A stretch of 64,000 nt of DNA from Cyanidium caldarium (lineage: Eukaryota; Rhodophyta; Bangiophyceae; Cyanidiales; Cyanidiaceae), in assembly GCA_026184775.1 (NCBI GenBank), contig JANCYW010000017.1:62001-126000 (forward strand). Reading direction: 5' to 3'. This document shows positions 61,787 to 64,000 of this stretch, in pieces. The translations under genes were made by a program, and so were the position numbers. A model generated the notes under the pieces. The model saw nothing but the letters and a program-made list of their open reading frames with translations, made no database searches and had not been told where the DNA came from. Position 1 is the first letter of the stretch, and each line of letters begins with the position of its first letter.

Positions 61787-64000
61787 ATGGGCTCGTTGTG
61801 GCGCTCGGAGGACATGGTCCTCTTGCGCATCTACTTCCAGCGAGTGGCGGCGCACGAGTGCATCGATGAGCTGGGCCAGCGGGAGTTGGTGGAGTTTCGG
61901 GACCTCAACGTCGGGGCGTCGGCGTTTCAGCGCACCTTCTCGGGCGACATCAAACGGTGTGACGAGCTGCAACGACGACTGCGTTTTCTGGCGGAGCAGG
62001 TGGAGCAGGTGCTGCCGGGACGGGAGGCGGAGGGCCGGACGGTTTTGCAGAGCGGTGGCGCTGGCGCGAGCCGCGGTTACACTGGGCTAGATGGCGGCAA
62101 AGAGTCGTGGCAGGCGCAGAGTCTGGAGGAGCTGGAGCGGCATCTGGGCTCGCTAGAGCGAGATGTGCTGGACATGAATGTGCACTGGGATGCCATGCGG
62201 CGGGAGCACAGCGACTTGGTGGAGTTTGGGTACGTGCTGGAGTTGGGCGCCACGCTGTTTGCGGACGCCGCCTCGCCGCGCACCGCCTCGGCGTTGTACG
62301 GCACGCTGGATCTCATCGAGGGCGCGCGGGGTGAAGCGTCTGTTGAGGATGTGGAGGCGCGACCGGAGGCGGTGGCCGCAGAGAGCACTGGTGGCCGGCA
62401 GACGCTGCTGTACGGCTCGGTGCTGAGCCTGTTCGCCGGCACCGTCGATACCGAGCACGCCGAGGCGTTTGCGCGGCTGCTGTTTCGGGCGTCGCGTGGC
62501 AACTGCTTCACGCGCTTTATGAACATACCGGACAAGGTGCACGACGTGGATGCCAACGAGGACAAGCTCAAGTCGGTGTTCGTGTTGCTGTTTCCGGGTA
62601 CCGAGCTGCGCGCCAAGGTCGGGCGCATCTGCGAGGCGTTCGGCGGAAAGCGGTACGCTTTCCCGGACGAGGAGGGCGAGCGGCGGCGTCTATTGGCGGA
62701 TGTCCGCGCCAAACTCGCTGAGCTGCAGGCGGTCATCGAGTCCACCCATGCGCAGCGCGTGGATGTGCTCGGCGACATCGCCGCCAATTTGGAGTCGTGG
62801 TCGGCGCGAATCTACCGCGACAAGGCCATCTACTACACGCTGGACCAGCTCAATTACGACATGTCGCAGCGGCTGTTCGTGGGCGAGTGCTGGTGTCCGC
62901 GCGACATGGTGGAGGAGGTGCGCGCCGCCGTACACATTGGCGACCTCAAGTCCAACGCCCAGGCGCCCTCGGTGGTGGAGGAGCGGCGCACCGGAGATGC
63001 ACCGCCGACGCTGTTTCGCACCAACAAATTCACCGCGGTGTGGCAGAATATCGTCGAGGCGTACGGCATACCCGAGTACAAGGAGATGAATCCGGCGCCG
63101 TGGTCCATCGCCTCGTTCCCGTTTCTGTTCGCGGTCATGTTTGGCGACGTGGGACACGGCACGCTGATGACCCTGTGCGCCGTGTATATCGTGCTGCGCG
63201 AGCGACATTTCGCCCGGCAACGACTCGGCGATCTGATGCAGACGCTGTACGACGGCCGCTATATCCTGTTGCTGATGGGCGTGTTCTCCATATTCACCGG
63301 CCTGGTGTACAATGAGTGTTTCGCGGTGCCGCTCGACTTGTTTGGCACCCGATGGCGGTGGAATTCCGCCAGCGACATGGCATGCGGCATCGACAACTGC
63401 GCCGACCCGGCCAAGGTGCTGCCGCCGCGCAACCCGTACCCGTTCGGTTTCGATCCGTTCTGGAAGGCGGCGCAGAACGGTCTTACCATGTACAACTCGT
63501 ACAAGATGAAGCTGAGCATCGGCTTTGCGGTGTCGCAGATGACGCTGGGCATTGTATTGTCGCTGACCAATGCGCTCTACTTTCAGCGCAGTGTGGACGT
63601 GTGGCACGTGTTCGTGCCGCAGATTCTCTTTTTCACGGCGGTGTTCGGGTATCTGTTCGGGCTGATCCTGCTCAAGTGGAGCATCAACTGGAGCGCGCCG
63701 GGCGCCGGACCAGCACCCGATTTGAAGAGCGTGCTGATCGGTATGTTCATGTCACCAGGCCGCCTGCCGCCGGATCAGCGACTGTTTCGCGGCCAGGGCG
63801 TATTGCAGGTGGCGCTGCTGGCGGTAGCGGTGGCCACGGTGCCGTGGATGCTGCTGGTGAAGCCGCTGGTGTTGCGACGGCGGGCGCGGTCGACGGCATC
63901 GGCCTCGAAACGGTATCAGCCGCTGAGCAGCGAGGCGGAGTCGGTACCGGGACTGGCCACCGATGGCGGATCGCAGGCGATGCCTGACGAGCCGGCCCGC
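61787..64000 (+). CDS. V-type H+-ATPase subunit a (116-kDa), 3'-truncated by window edge
   Basis: It begins MGSLWRSEDMVLLRIYFQRV, the conserved subunit a start (RSExM), and 738 codons are visible with the frame still open at 64000. The cytosolic N-terminal half has coiled coils (ELQRRLRFLAEQVEQVLP) and the family motif ASRGNCFTRF. KSVFVLLFPGTELRAKVGRI follows, then TNKFTAVWQNIVEAYGIPEY and FPFLFAVMFGDVGHGTLM, which opens the membrane half. ILLLMGVFSIFTGLVYNECF and further helices follow. The essential proton-path Arg in the second-last helices should lie beyond the window. It forms the proton half-channels of the vacuolar pump and steers it to its membrane. It is missing from simple ORF lists because it has no stop in the window. 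Confidence 0.95.
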   Translation, partial: MGSLWRSEDMVLLRIYFQRVAAHECIDELGQRELVEFRDLNVGASAFQRTFSGDIKRCDELQRRLRFLAEQVEQVLPGREAEGRTVLQSGGAGASRGYTGLDGGKESWQAQSLEELERHLGSLERDVLDMNVHWDAMRREHSDLVEFGYVLELGATLFADAASPRTASALYGTLDLIEGARGEASVEDVEARPEAVAAESTGGRQTLLYGSVLSLFAGTVDTEHAEAFARLLFRASRGNCFTRFMNIPDKVHDVDANEDKLKSVFVLLFPGTELRAKVGRICEAFGGKRYAFPDEEGERRRLLADVRAKLAELQAVIESTHAQRVDVLGDIAANLESWSARIYRDKAIYYTLDQLNYDMSQRLFVGECWCPRDMVEEVRAAVHIGDLKSNAQAPSVVEERRTGDAPPTLFRTNKFTAVWQNIVEAYGIPEYKEMNPAPWSIASFPFLFAVMFGDVGHGTLMTLCAVYIVLRERHFARQRLGDLMQTLYDGRYILLLMGVFSIFTGLVYNECFAVPLDLFGTRWRWNSASDMACGIDNCADPAKVLPPRNPYPFGFDPFWKAAQNGLTMYNSYKMKLSIGFAVSQMTLGIVLSLTNALYFQRSVDVWHVFVPQILFFTAVFGYLFGLILLKWSINWSAPGAGPAPDLKSVLIGMFMSPGRLPPDQRLFRGQGVLQVALLAVAVATVPWMLLVKPLVLRRRARSTASASKRYQPLSSEAESVPGLATDGGSQAMPDEPAR

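Noticed and set aside
1-64000. Transposons, virus-derived elements, CRISPR arrays, prokaryotic operons
   Set aside because: No transposase, reverse transcriptase, integrase, capsid genes, long terminal or inverted repeats, or spaced short repeats were seen; ribosome binding sites do not apply to this eukaryotic sequence.

Overview
The window is a gene-dense, GC-rich eukaryotic nuclear segment. I support 37 protein-coding genes on both strands, 35 complete and one cut at each window edge. Gaps between genes are mostly 20-900 bp. I find no tRNA, rRNA, CRISPR array, transposon or virus-like element. Only one gene, calmodulin, needs a spliceosomal intron (125 bp, GTAAGT donor, ACTAAC branch site); the rest read as single exons.

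The gene set points to a unicellular alga of the plant lineage: plastid Mg-type 5-aminolevulinate dehydratase, a GLDH-type ascorbate enzyme, plant-type sucrose transporters, a DUF639/GRAM protein, a plant-like mitochondrial L17 and a HAT-repeat protein like plastid RNA maturation factors. Near absence of introns with a yeast-like branch site fits intron-poor red algae, perhaps a GC-rich relative of the Cyanidiophyceae. That placement is inference; no marker gene here settles it. Starts are given at ATG codons; several reading frames stay open further upstream.

Layout. 1-5 kb: RHD3/SEY1-type GTPase end, sugar mutarotase, LON-domain protein, Gfo/Idh dehydrogenase. 5.7-11.6 kb: two-RRM protein and two tandem SUT-like sugar transporters. 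11.7-14.9 kb: two convergent type II membrane glycosyltransferases. 15-19 kb: TsaE, a GST pair marked by gene conversion, HemB. 19-24.5 kb: a METTL24-like membrane protein, DUF639 protein, PEX2. 24.7-30.3 kb: GLDH head-to-head with mitochondrial L17, then a 1049-residue HAT protein. 30.8-34.6 kb: tRNase Z and an RRP6-like nuclease, head-to-head. 34.9-39 kb: a plastid-type unknown, a secreted protein with cysteines every seven residues, and a fringe-like glycosyltransferase. 39-44.5 kb: IPI1/TEX10, BAR protein, calmodulin, small unknown. 44.7-53 kb: a fused beta-oxidation enzyme plus thiolase, Na+/H+ antiporter, P450, TDP2. 53.8-64 kb: USP7-like protease, REV7, CCDC6-like coiled coil, USE1 SNARE and V-ATPase subunit a.

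Many neighbours are head-to-head across 90-330 bp, so shared promoters are likely. The most unusual items are the cysteine-heptad secreted protein (36001-36897), the 176-bp near-identical block in the GST genes, the hydratase-dehydrogenase-thiolase fusion, a palindrome cluster between the secreted protein and its glycosyltransferase neighbour, and an in-frame 12-bp duplication inside a conserved sucrose-transporter motif.
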